Shown in pieces: positions 37,891 to 47,078 of a stretch of 64,000 nucleotides of DNA. The notes beneath the pieces were generated by a model. It saw only the letters and a list, made by a program, of their open reading frames with translations. It was not told the origin of the DNA and searched no databases. Made by a program: the position numbers and the translations under genes. Positions within the stretch are counted from its first letter, which is position 1. Every line of letters starts with the position of its first letter. Origin of the DNA: Wolbachia endosymbiont (group B) of Protocalliphora azurea (GTDB lineage: Bacteria; Pseudomonadota; Alphaproteobacteria; Rickettsiales; Anaplasmataceae); assembly GCF_947251865.1 (NCBI RefSeq), contig NZ_OX366394.1, positions 1,116,001 through 1,180,000 of the forward strand. Reading direction: 5' to 3'.

Positions 37891-38775
37891 CTATCTACCT
37901 AACACTCTTATCTCCCACTCAAGTTCAATGTTAAATTTATCTTTTACTGCATCTTGTACTCTGTTGCCAAGGTTTTCTAAGTCAAGTGCAGTTGCATTAT
38001 TGTAATTGAGTAGAAAATTACAATGTTTCTTAGAAATTTTAGCTCTACCGTTACTTAATCCTCGGCAGCCAGACTCATCAATCAGTTTCCATGCCTTGCA
38101 GCCTATTGGATTTTTGAATATACAACCAGCAGTTTTTCCTCTTACTGGTTGACTTTTATTTTTTTTATCAATAACTTCTTTCAATCTTTGCAATATAAGC
38201 TCATACTCTGAACTTACTCCTTTAAATTCAGCTTCAATAAAAATCCACCTGCCTTTTAGACTATGTCCACGATAAAAATATCCCATTTCTTCGCTGGAGA
38301 ATTCATATAAATTTCCATCTTCTAGATTCACTGCCCTTATAAATTTTACAACACTCGCAATATCACTACCATATGCACCTGCATTCATCTCTACCCCACC
38401 GCCAACTGTTCCTGGAATTCCAGCAAGAAACTCAAGCCCACTAATTTGCTGTTCTCCGGCAAAGTATGCAAGGTTACTAAGCAGTGCAGCACCACCTGCA
38501 ACTATGGAGCTATTATCTTTACATTTAATATACGCAAATTCCTTACCTAATTTCACCGTTATTCCTCGAATGCCACTATCTTGCACTATTATGTTGGATG
38601 TTGCACCGATAACGCTAATTGGTAACTCCGCATCTTTTATCAAGCACATTAGATCTTCAATGTCACGTGGCTTAAATAGTACATCAGCTTGGCCACCAAC
38701 ATTTAACCAAGTCATTTTAGACATTGAAACATTATAACGGTAGATTCCACATACTTTAGGTAAGCTTATAAGCAT
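37891..38775 (-). CDS. murB: UDP-N-acetylenolpyruvoylglucosamine reductase
   Basis: 294 residues. It reduces UDP-GlcNAc-enolpyruvate to UDP-MurNAc, using NADPH and FAD, in lipid II synthesis. The FAD-binding domain shows LNVGGQADVLFKP and LEFLAGIPGTVGGGVEMNAG. The catalytic region has YFYRGHSL, and the proton-donor Ser area has a variant GKTAGCIFKNP, where Cys replaces the usual Ser, as in some MurB proteins. The C-terminal Glu lies in LEWEIRVLG. The start overlaps hemC by 10 bp. Wolbachia lacks a full wall but keeps lipid II synthesis, which is needed for division. Confidence 0.95.
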   Translation of the reverse strand: MLISLPKVCGIYRYNVSMSKMTWLNVGGQADVLFKPRDIEDLMCLIKDAELPISVIGATSNIIVQDSGIRGITVKLGKEFAYIKCKDNSSIVAGGAALLSNLAYFAGEQQISGLEFLAGIPGTVGGGVEMNAGAYGSDIASVVKFIRAVNLEDGNLYEFSSEEMGYFYRGHSLKGRWIFIEAEFKGVSSEYELILQRLKEVIDKKNKSQPVRGKTAGCIFKNPIGCKAWKLIDESGCRGLSNGRAKISKKHCNFLLNYNNATALDLENLGNRVQDAVKDKFNIELEWEIRVLGR

Positions 38776-39644
38776 TTTGATTTTAACTCTAATCCTGCAT
38801 CCATACCCATTTTTTCTGCATCTTCTACAAACGAAGTGCGTTCAGTAAAGTATATAACTCTCTCGCCCGCTAACATACAATAAAGATGTAGCATGTTTTC
38901 ACTCACATATTCTGCTAAAGCTGCAAGCGGTGTAAAGCATGAACCATTTACTGTCTTCATGAAACTGCGCTCTGATTTTGCCCTTATAAAAGACATATTA
39001 TTATTAATTTTCTCTAAAAGATCGATAACTTTTATATCATTCTTTCGGCATTGAATGCAAATTGTCCCCTGCCCTACTGCGCTTAACATGACTTTTGGTG
39101 GCAATACCTCTGTAATTAAGTGATATTTTTTTAATCTTATCAGCCCTGCTTCAGCTAAAATCATTCCATCAAAATTCTGATTTTGCAGTCTAGTTGTCAC
39201 ATTTCCACGCAGTGGCACTACATTTAAGTCTGGCCTGAGATTTAACAGCTGAACTTTTCTTCTTATTGAAGAAGTTGCAATTGTAGCCTGCTGTGGCAAA
39301 GTTTTTAGGCTCTTATATTTATGAGAAATAAATACATCACATGGACTTAGCCTCTCTAAAACACAAGGAATTGTTAAGTCCTTCGAGAAAAACGCAGGTA
39401 CATCTTTTAGCGAATGAACCGCCATATCTATATTATTTTTGAGTAATTCAGCCTCAATCTCCCTGAGGAACAGTCCTTTACCTCCTATTTCAGCAAGGGT
39501 TACATTAGCATATTTATCACCAGAAGTTTTGATTTTAATGATCTCAACGGATAGATTAGGAAAAGACTCTAATAATCTTTGTTTTGCTTCCAAAGCTTGG
39601 ATGAGCGCAAGGTCGCTTCCTCTCGTACCTATTTTAACTAGCAT
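38766..39644 (-). CDS. hemC: Porphobilinogen deaminase (hydroxymethylbilane synthase)
   Basis: 292 residues. It joins four porphobilinogen units into hydroxymethylbilane in haem synthesis. Motifs: KIGTRGSDLAL at the N-terminus, DMAVHSLKDVP (active-site Asp in the 74-82 area), TSSIRRKVQL, and Cys236 in VNGSCFTPLAA, which carries the dipyrromethane cofactor. Length is slightly short of the usual 300-310 but complete. First gene of the hemC-murB-symporter-pyrE run. Confidence 0.95.
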   Translation of the reverse strand: MLVKIGTRGSDLALIQALEAKQRLLESFPNLSVEIIKIKTSGDKYANVTLAEIGGKGLFLREIEAELLKNNIDMAVHSLKDVPAFFSKDLTIPCVLERLSPCDVFISHKYKSLKTLPQQATIATSSIRRKVQLLNLRPDLNVVPLRGNVTTRLQNQNFDGMILAEAGLIRLKKYHLITEVLPPKVMLSAVGQGTICIQCRKNDIKVIDLLEKINNNMSFIRAKSERSFMKTVNGSCFTPLAALAEYVSENMLHLYCMLAGERVIYFTERTSFVEDAEKMGMDAGLELKSKCL

Positions 39645-39763
39645 ATATCCTTCATATTATATGTCTATATTCTATGCCCATTTTTTATTATCTCCAATTT
39701 AGTTATTGAACATTTTACAATTAGCCCTTAGTATCACGAACATTTAGTAATCTAGGAGTATGT

Positions 39764-40138
39764 ATGTTTGATATTTTAAAAGATTCTAATGGCAGATTTA
39801 ATAAAAAGAATATTTTACCTCTTGTATGTACTACTGTCGCTATTATTCTAACAGCATTAAGTGCAGTAGTAGCAATTCCCAGATTTTCCTCTCATCCTTC
39901 TCTATCTAGTCCTCTCGGTTGGAAAGATCCAAGTTATAGTGAATTTCTTGCTATTCACATACCAGCTACCATAGTTACTTTCTCAATACTTGGTTTATGC
40001 ATTTACCTTCCGATTGATAGCATTAGAAAAAATAAACAAATAGAGAATCTTAAAGCTACCTCTGAACCTCATTCATGGATTTATAATGATATTTTAGAAA
40101 AACAAACGCAGACCATCAATTATAGATCAGGGCTTTAG
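39764..40138 (+). CDS. Hypothetical two-helix membrane protein
   Basis: 124 residues with two hydrophobic segments, about 19-42 (LPLVCTTVAIILTALSAVVA) and 65-83 (ATIVTFSILGLCIYLPI), and short polar ends. AGGAG lies 5-9 bases before the ATG, so it is a convincing gene. No family recognised. It stands alone, divergent from hemC and 70 bp ahead of secD. Confidence 0.65.
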   Translation: MFDILKDSNGRFNKKNILPLVCTTVAIILTALSAVVAIPRFSSHPSLSSPLGWKDPSYSEFLAIHIPATIVTFSILGLCIYLPIDSIRKNKQIENLKATSEPHSWIYNDILEKQTQTINYRSGL

Positions 40139-40210
40139 GCGGTCCTAATCTTTTAGGTGCTTGTGATTAGCAACTATTCGGTCTACAATGCACTAATATA
40201 GTTTAAATTT

Positions 40211-41725
40211 ATGCCAAACAAGATAATAGTTAAATCTCTTTCAGTGTTACTAATTTTTTTGCTGTCCTTATATATAATACTGCCAAATTTTATTGATAAT
40301 AAGTTCTTTACCTCAAAAAAGAGAATAAATTTAGGGCTTGACCTGAAAGGTGGATCATCTCTGCTTCTAAATGTAGACTTAGATTTTTACTTCAAAGAGA
40401 AACTAAGCATGCTAACCGATGAAATAAAAGAAGGTCTGTTAACACAAAAGATTGAATTTAGCGCAAAAAACGATAAACAAGTGGTTGTAACTTTAAATAA
40501 TATTGATGATTACAAAAAAGTTTCAACGTTAATACATAAAATAAACCCAAATTTAGAATTGAGTAGAAAAAATACTGCAATTTTCATTTCATATAAACCG
40601 CATTATAAGAATTCATTAATCAATGAAGTAGTTTCAGAGTCAATAGTTAATGTTCAAAGACGCTTAGATAAGCTTGGTACTAAGGAAGTAAGTGTGCAAA
40701 AACAAGGACAAAATAAGATATTAGTCCAAGTTCCTGGAGTAGAAGACACTCAGCAGATAAAATCTCTGCTTGGCAAAACAGCCAAGCTGGCCTTCCATTT
40801 GGCAAACACCAATGTAGCTAAAATGCAAGATATCGATCATGACACTACGATTATGCTCAAGGATTCTTTGGGTAATTCCTACCCGATATTCCGCAAAACT
40901 GAAATAGGCGGTGATTCATTAGTTAACGCATCAGTTAGATTTGGCAATTTAGGTAAACCAACAGTACATTTCAAATTCGACAGCATAGCAAGTAAAAAAT
41001 TTGCAAAAATTACTAAAGAAAATGTAGGAAAGCCTTTTGCAATTGTTTTAGATAACACAGTCTTAACTGTACCAACAATACGTGAACCTATTCTAAATGG
41101 AGAGGGAGAAATTAGCGGTAATTTCACTGAAAAACAAGCGAGTGAACTTGCAATACTTTTAAAATCAGGTGCACTACCTGCACCACTTAAAATAATTGAA
41201 GAAAAAAACATTGGTCCAAGCCTTGGAGAAGAGTCAATAAAAGCAGGAGAAATTGCAGCAATAATCTCTATCATAGCCGTTGGTTTATCTATAATCATTA
41301 CTTACGGCAAATTAGGCTTATTAGCGTCTGTTGCACTCGTTTTTAATGTAATCTCTATACTACTCATTCTTACCTTACTTGAAGCAACTCTTACTCTCCC
41401 TGGAATTGCTGGAATTGCGCTAACTGTTGGCATGTCAGTGGATGCAAATGTTTTAATATTTGAACGCATCCGCGAAGAAATAAGAGCAGGAAAAAGAACA
41501 GCTCGTGCCATTGAAGAAGGATTTAAAAACGCAATAAAAACAATTCTTGATTCAAACCTCACTACACTAATTGCTTCAGGAATAATGTTCATTATTGGTA
41601 GCGGAGCAATTAGAGGATTTTCTATCACTTTATCGATAGGAGTTTTATGCTCGATGTTTTCTGCAATTATAGTCACAAAACTTCTGATAGAATTGTGCAT
41701 CAACCCACAAAAGCTAGTACTTTAG
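40211..41725 (+). CDS. secD: Protein translocase subunit SecD
   Basis: 504 residues. With SecF it pulls exported proteins across the inner membrane using the proton gradient. One N-terminal membrane helix (LSVLLIFLLSLYIILPNFI) precedes a large periplasmic P1 region containing LGLDLKGGSSLLLNVD. Five C-terminal membrane helices follow, with GIALTVGMSVDANVLIFERI containing the conserved Asp for proton transfer. Length is typical for the alphaproteobacterial form. secF is not adjacent. Confidence 0.95.
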   Translation: MPNKIIVKSLSVLLIFLLSLYIILPNFIDNKFFTSKKRINLGLDLKGGSSLLLNVDLDFYFKEKLSMLTDEIKEGLLTQKIEFSAKNDKQVVVTLNNIDDYKKVSTLIHKINPNLELSRKNTAIFISYKPHYKNSLINEVVSESIVNVQRRLDKLGTKEVSVQKQGQNKILVQVPGVEDTQQIKSLLGKTAKLAFHLANTNVAKMQDIDHDTTIMLKDSLGNSYPIFRKTEIGGDSLVNASVRFGNLGKPTVHFKFDSIASKKFAKITKENVGKPFAIVLDNTVLTVPTIREPILNGEGEISGNFTEKQASELAILLKSGALPAPLKIIEEKNIGPSLGEESIKAGEIAAIISIIAVGLSIIITYGKLGLLASVALVFNVISILLILTLLEATLTLPGIAGIALTVGMSVDANVLIFERIREEIRAGKRTARAIEEGFKNAIKTILDSNLTTLIASGIMFIIGSGAIRGFSITLSIGVLCSMFSAIIVTKLLIELCINPQKLVL

Positions 41726-42004
41726 TATCTGTTCAGCAGAGTGACAAAATAAGATAGACGAGAAAAGACAACTAAATGGTTGTCATGAAAGTAGCTATCC
41801 AGTCTTTTCGTCGTCAAAAACGTTGTAACATGCTCACCAATTTAGTGAGCATAAAACCAATATATTTGTGGAAGAAAAGGAAAAAAGAAACAGAAACCAT
41901 CTTCAGGCTATCACAAAGGATATGGCCATAAGATTAAAGATATGGATAGATTTATCAAATTTCTGAATGGAAATCAGGATATTAGAATTGAAAAGATATT
42001 ATTA

Positions 42005-42919
42005 CTAAAAATTAAACATCAAACCAACTTCAATATTATGAGTGGATATATCGTCTGCAATAGGTGTTGGAATATTAAAGTAACGATAGCCGAGAAAGGT
42101 TTTAACTTCTGGAATTACTGAGTAATCAACACCAAGCTTTATTTGATAAACAAGCCAAGGAACATTCAGTGGCATTAAATTTTTAGATGATTTATCAATC
42201 CTTTTTAATCTAAAAACTGTTGATCCTATACCAAGACCAATATACGGAGCAAATTGAGTATTTTGAACATTAGAGTTATAGTAAAAATTTAATAAGAATG
42301 CAGATACACTTGCTGATTTATCAAATACCGGAGGAGAGTTACTATCTTCAATATTGACTTTAGAATACATGGTCTCAAAATCAACTCGGCCATTTTCTCC
42401 AGCATAGTAACCTACAGATATGCTGCTAAGCCACTGAAAATCAATTTTACCGTTAAATTTTTTTATGTTTTTAATTTCATCTCCTAAGAATAGGTCTAAA
42501 AGAAAACCACCATAACGGCCCTCAGCTAAAGCAAGAATTCTTTTTCCTATTGCACGTATACCCTCCACAAATACTTCTGAGCTATCAGAATATATCTTAC
42601 CACCATTAGCACTAACATAGAAATCAAGTTTTTTTGATTTTTCCTTTGTAGGTTCAGCTTGATCTGCAATACTTGGCCATATATTTTTCTGATTAGCTAC
42701 TTGGAAAACAGAAGGTGAACTACTTTCAAGTTCTTGACATTTTATTGGCACTTCTTTTTCAGTAACTTCTTCAGAATGTATCACACTTTCATTATTGTCC
42801 GTTTCTAATTTTAAGGGCTGCACTTGCTCAATGTGTGTATTGTTACTGATATAAGTAATAAAAAAATAGACACACGGAACGAAGATGAAAAATAAAGCAA
42901 TAGATATTCTAATTATCAT
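42005..42919 (-). CDS. Outer-membrane beta-barrel surface protein (P44/Msp2-like)
   Basis: 304 residues. An N-terminal hydrophobic segment (IRISIALFFIFVPCVYFFI, about 3-21) acts as signal or anchor, and a polar linker of about 80 residues follows. The C-terminal half has alternating strands typical of an eight-stranded barrel: FYVSANGGKIY, SISVGYYAGENGRVDFE, FAPYIGLGIGSTVF, VKTFLGYRYF and a final NIEVGLMFNF ending in Phe, the outer-membrane assembly signal. This matches the Surface_Ag_2/P44-Msp2 family of Anaplasmataceae. The long linker before the barrel is unusual. Confidence 0.75.
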   Translation of the reverse strand: MIIRISIALFFIFVPCVYFFITYISNNTHIEQVQPLKLETDNNESVIHSEEVTEKEVPIKCQELESSSPSVFQVANQKNIWPSIADQAEPTKEKSKKLDFYVSANGGKIYSDSSEVFVEGIRAIGKRILALAEGRYGGFLLDLFLGDEIKNIKKFNGKIDFQWLSSISVGYYAGENGRVDFETMYSKVNIEDSNSPPVFDKSASVSAFLLNFYYNSNVQNTQFAPYIGLGIGSTVFRLKRIDKSSKNLMPLNVPWLVYQIKLGVDYSVIPEVKTFLGYRYFNIPTPIADDISTHNIEVGLMFNF

Positions 42920-42978
42920 AAATGAATTATCACTTATAGTATAACTACTATATCATATATTCCTTTAATGTACAAAAA

Positions 42979-44205
42979 TTAAGAAATAATATTTCCAATT
43001 AAACAATTATTTTCTATTCCTTTAACATGAGCTTTCACAATACTTTTAGCTTGAACTCTTGATGTAAGTTTTATTAATGCAAAATTTTCTGTTCTACCAA
43101 TATTATTCTGCTCAACCAAAACGCTTTGCTCAGTGCCGAGCAAAGATTGATAAAAACTGCTCATCATTTCTTTATTTATTTCTCTTAGATGCTTTACTCG
43201 TTCTTTACGTACATTCTCTGATATTTGTGGCATCCGTGCAGCAGGTGTGTTTTTCCGCTCTGAATATGGAAAAGCATGTAGATAAACTACATTTATTTTT
43301 TTCAGTAAATCAACTGTATCCTGAAACATTTCATCAGTTTCTGTTGGAAATCCAGCAATAATATCAGCGCCAAATGCTATATTAGGTCTTAAGCTCTTCA
43401 TTTTATGACAAAATTCTATCACTTGTTCTCTATTGTGACGACGTTTCATTCTCTTTAGTATTAAATTATTACCAGACTGTAGACTCAAGTGTAAGTGAGG
43501 CATAAGTCTTGACTCATTAGCTATTAAATCCATTAGTTCATCATCAACTTCAGCAACATCAATAGAGGAAAGTCTTAGTCTCTTTAACTGTGGTATATCC
43601 TTTAAAACTCTCCTAACCATCGAACCAAGTGATTGCTTACCAAACAAATCTGTACCAAAGTCAGTAATATCAACACCTGTAAACACCACTTCTTGATACC
43701 CATTTTCTATAAAAATCTTAATTTGCTCTATAATATTGTTTACTGGCACAGATCGATTATTTCCTCTTGCCTCAGTAATTGAGCAAAATGTACAACTATG
43801 ATTACAACCATTTTGAATTTCAATAAATGCCCTTGATTTATCTTCAAATCCATTAATGAGAATAGGTTCTACTTGGTTATCACTGACTAAGATTTCATCA
43901 TTATTTAGTAGATAATTTTCAGCTCTTAGCTTGTCTTGATTACCTAGCACTTTACTTACACCAGGAATATCACTATATGATTTAGGATCTAATTGAACGG
44001 CACAGCCAACTACGATAATTTCTTTACTTGGGTCGTTTTTATAGATCTTACGTATTTTTTGCTTCACTTGGCGTTCTGCTTCGTTTGTCACTGCACAGCT
44101 ATGCACTACAACAACATTTTCTCTCTTTGCTTTTTTTAATGCTTCTTTGATTAACTCACTCTCGTAGAAATTTAGACGACAACCAAATGTTATTACTTCA
44201 TTCAT
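42979..44205 (-). CDS. mtaB: tRNA t6A37 methylthiotransferase MtaB
   Basis: 408 residues, a radical-SAM methylthiotransferase that adds a methylthio group to t6A37 of ANN-decoding tRNAs. The N-terminal MTTase domain shows TFGCRLNFYESE, VVHSCAVTNEAERQ and VVGCAVQ, whose Cys residues bind one iron-sulfur cluster. The radical-SAM CxxxCxxC is in NGCNHSCTFCSITEARG. A C-terminal TRAM-like region ends the protein. 'GCRLN' rather than 'GCQMN' favours MtaB over MiaB. It stands alone on the minus strand. Confidence 0.92.
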   Translation of the reverse strand: MNEVITFGCRLNFYESELIKEALKKAKRENVVVVHSCAVTNEAERQVKQKIRKIYKNDPSKEIIVVGCAVQLDPKSYSDIPGVSKVLGNQDKLRAENYLLNNDEILVSDNQVEPILINGFEDKSRAFIEIQNGCNHSCTFCSITEARGNNRSVPVNNIIEQIKIFIENGYQEVVFTGVDITDFGTDLFGKQSLGSMVRRVLKDIPQLKRLRLSSIDVAEVDDELMDLIANESRLMPHLHLSLQSGNNLILKRMKRRHNREQVIEFCHKMKSLRPNIAFGADIIAGFPTETDEMFQDTVDLLKKINVVYLHAFPYSERKNTPAARMPQISENVRKERVKHLREINKEMMSSFYQSLLGTEQSVLVEQNNIGRTENFALIKLTSRVQAKSIVKAHVKGIENNCLIGNIIS

Positions 44206-44424
44206 GCTTTTGCTTTAATAGATCTAAATTATATCAAATATCCAAGCAAAATGACTATTTTTTTGGTAGATATTATAATTTAAGCATAACCTCTAGAGTT
44301 GAAAATCACAGGAAGAATTTGTAGATATACAGTAAGATCATTTAGCATTAAAAAAAGCTTAAGGCCAATGATGTTAACCTCAAGCGAATATAAACCAAAA
44401 AACATTTTGCTAAACCTTGAAGCT

Positions 44425-44979
44425 CTACCATGCAAATTCATCTATATCATTTGGTACATAAGTGTCAGAATAAGCTTCATCCAAACTTTCTGCTTTCCAT
44501 GGAAGCCATGAAGAAGGTTTTATCTTCTCTAAAACTTTACCTGGTATTGATGTTATCTCTTGCTTTACGTCTTCTTTTAATTTTTCTATTTGTAACCGAG
44601 CAAAATCTTCCACGCGAACCATGAGTTTATCTGTTAGCTCTTTTATCATGTCTTGATTTTGTTCTGCAACTTTCTTTGTAATAGGTACGACAATTTTACT
44701 TATAATCTCCGTTCCTAATGGAACAACGATTTGCTTTGCAACCTGATCACTAACAGGTTTAATAAGGTAATCTGCTATACTCTTTGCTGTATCTCCAGTC
44801 AGATTTGTTACTTTTTTTAAACTATCACCAATAATACCATAGTTTTTTTGGTACATCATATCTTCATCAGCAACTTCATATCTTCCTAAATCATCATACA
44901 TTCCCATTTGTTGGTGAGACAATCCATTTGCATCAGATACATATCCGTATTTATTAAGTGAATTGGAATTAGACCGCAT
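44425..44979 (-). CDS. Hypothetical amphipathic-helix protein
   Basis: 184 residues, ATG with AGGAG 6-7 bases upstream. The N-terminus is polar and Tyr/Gly rich. Residues about 55-150 form an amphipathic helical stretch with repeated Val/Ile and Lys/Glu (KPVSDQVAKQIVVPLGTEII). The C-terminus is acidic (YVPNDIDEFAW). No signal peptide or membrane helix. Not recognised; seems a lineage-restricted gene. Confidence 0.65.
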   Translation of the reverse strand: MRSNSNSLNKYGYVSDANGLSHQQMGMYDDLGRYEVADEDMMYQKNYGIIGDSLKKVTNLTGDTAKSIADYLIKPVSDQVAKQIVVPLGTEIISKIVVPITKKVAEQNQDMIKELTDKLMVRVEDFARLQIEKLKEDVKQEITSIPGKVLEKIKPSSWLPWKAESLDEAYSDTYVPNDIDEFAW

Positions 44980-45342
44980 AACATTCTCCTAATTATTTAT
45001 ATATGCCTATTTTAGTATGAAACAACTAACAAAACATTAACTTTTAAGAACTCTTCTCAATTAATACATCAATAAAGGTAAGACCATATAATTTTCTCCT
45101 TTCTTGATACTATTCTCCTCCGAACTTAGTTCACACAGTTATTCAGACACTTCTGAATTTACCACCCCAAATTCCACTGCTTTTTTATATTTTGACTAGG
45201 TCTTCTCCTACAATTAGATAATCAGTACTCTTATCTGAAATGTACCATATAACTACACCAAGCTACAAATATGACACAAGAGTTTAGATTATTTTAGTTA
45301 TTCTCTTGTATAAGATACTCTTTATATCAAAAAGAGGACCAT
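44980..45342. other. Intergenic spacer, divergent promoters expected
   Basis: 363 bp between two divergent hypothetical genes. AT-rich with no frame, RNA gene or repeat that I can support. Confidence 0.4.
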
Positions 45343-45591
45343 ATGAGTGAAGCAACTTTTTCTGAAAAAAATCAGCTTTCTAGAGAAGACATAGCAGAGT
45401 TAACAGAACTTATGTGTCTTGAACGAAGTGAAGTAAGTGAAAGTGGAACAGGGCTATTAGAACTTATAGCTGAACAGGAGCAAATACTTGAGGATTTAGG
45501 AATAGAATCAAAAGAGCTTTTATGTTCTCAGCATACAGGAATGTATGAGAACCTTAGTCAGCCCTATTCTACGGATCTCGAGGTTTTATAG
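45343..45591 (+). CDS. Small acidic hypothetical protein
   Basis: 82 residues, ATG with AGAGGA 4-5 bases upstream. Strongly acidic and Glu/Leu-rich, predicted helical, with no signal peptide or membrane helix. No family recognised. The good ribosome site is the main support. Confidence 0.55.
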   Translation: MSEATFSEKNQLSREDIAELTELMCLERSEVSESGTGLLELIAEQEQILEDLGIESKELLCSQHTGMYENLSQPYSTDLEVL

Positions 45592-45917
45592 CAGATATAT
45601 AGATTATCATTATTATTGATACCTACTCAAGAGTTGCTATGGCAAACAGAGAAAACTGCAATTACTGCCGCTAATCTTTTTAATATATCTTTCTTTGATG
45701 GTGCTATTATCGCGCATTTTGACTGATATGGGCTATGATAAACCAGAAAATCACAGCTATATTTAGGAATTGAGACAAGGCCTCATTTAGGTAAATATTG
45801 CTATGCAGACTTTTCTTGATAGCAAGCATATTGCTTTTTAGAAAAATATTAGTAGCATCAAACATAGAGATTGACATTAGTTTTTCTGTCAGATTAAGTT
45901 GCGTCTAGTACATATTA
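45592..45917. other. Gene-free stretch
   Basis: 326 bp between convergent hypothetical genes. No stable frame, clear hairpin or RNA gene seen. Confidence 0.4.
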
Positions 45918-46934
45918 TCAAGGTGAAATTTCACGTTTTTTATTAAGAGGATCCACATCTGGATCTTCTATATAGTTTTGAGGTTGTTCTTGAAACACAA
46001 GACGTTCTCCCTCAAAGTTATACTCCTCACCTTCATATAAAGAATCTTCTTCTTCAAAATTGTGTTCTATTTCTACTTCAAACTTGAATCCTAACTTCTC
46101 GCAGAATTTATAGAAATATTCTTTAATAATATCAAATAAACTTATGCCATCAGTTTTATAATCTCTCAATTTTCGAGGCACAGTAAGTGACAATTTGCCA
46201 TCTTTATATATCACATCATCTTTCCCATCTTGAGATTCAAGTGTAAATTCCAGTGAGCTGGATAGATCACATACCTTATCACCGAATTGACCATTACTCT
46301 CGTGGAAGAATATAGGTAGTTTCATATCAGACCTAATACTCACATTATTTTGGTTAACATAATCAATATTTATAACTTTTTCAGGGGAAGATACTATAAG
46401 TGAATATTGTTCAAGCGCAATTTGAGATTCTATAGATACAATAGCTTCATACCCTGCCTGATTACAATTGGTAACCAATTCCTCTAAGATAGAGTCACTT
46501 GGAACCTGAGCGTTGGCATATTCAAATATTTCCTTAAAAACTTCTTTTGCAAATGCACGATAACTCTTGTTTTTATCTCCTTCTTTCGGTAATAGATGCG
46601 TGTGTTCTTTGCCTAAATCGTAAAATCTTTTAATCTCTTCTTTATATTGATCAGTTTTTTTATCACTAGGGATTTCCGGATCTTCACAATATTCTTCCCA
46701 AATCTTATCAAATCCTTCCTTATTTCTGTTTACCAGCGCTTTAATTAAGATTTTGTCTATATTTCTGTCTTTAATAACAAAGTCCATTCTGTCAAAATCT
46801 TTATATATAGCTTCACCAGAATTTGCTGCTTTATTATCTCTTGGAGCTCTTAACTTACTGAAATCAAACTTTTCTGCCTGAGCTTTTAGTGTAACGACTG
46901 GATTTTCATTTTTTTCCTGTGTAGAGTTGTTCAT
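45918..46934 (-). CDS. Hypothetical acidic protein
   Basis: 338 residues, soluble, highly charged, without signal peptide or membrane segment. The N-terminal third is helical (FYDLGKEHTHLLPKEGDKNK). The middle has alternating strand-like sequence (FTLESQDGKDDVIYKDGKL). The C-terminus is a very acidic tail with two similar EEEDSLYEGEEYNFEGE-type segments. Not recognised; possibly a secreted effector, but that is a guess from composition only. Confidence 0.65.
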   Translation of the reverse strand: MNNSTQEKNENPVVTLKAQAEKFDFSKLRAPRDNKAANSGEAIYKDFDRMDFVIKDRNIDKILIKALVNRNKEGFDKIWEEYCEDPEIPSDKKTDQYKEEIKRFYDLGKEHTHLLPKEGDKNKSYRAFAKEVFKEIFEYANAQVPSDSILEELVTNCNQAGYEAIVSIESQIALEQYSLIVSSPEKVINIDYVNQNNVSIRSDMKLPIFFHESNGQFGDKVCDLSSSLEFTLESQDGKDDVIYKDGKLSLTVPRKLRDYKTDGISLFDIIKEYFYKFCEKLGFKFEVEIEHNFEEEDSLYEGEEYNFEGERLVFQEQPQNYIEDPDVDPLNKKREISP

Positions 46935-47078
46935 TGTTAATACTTTGATATGAATTGCTGATAGTATAATAATACATAAAAATAGTTAATATGTCAATAA
47001 TATACTTAACATAGACAGTCATAATAGGGTGACAGGATTTTAGTAAGGCTCTATTATGAATAAACGGTTTTACACAGT

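Noticed and set aside
41726..42004. Gene between secD and the outer-membrane protein
   Set aside because: Short broken frames only, with no shared motif or start signal.
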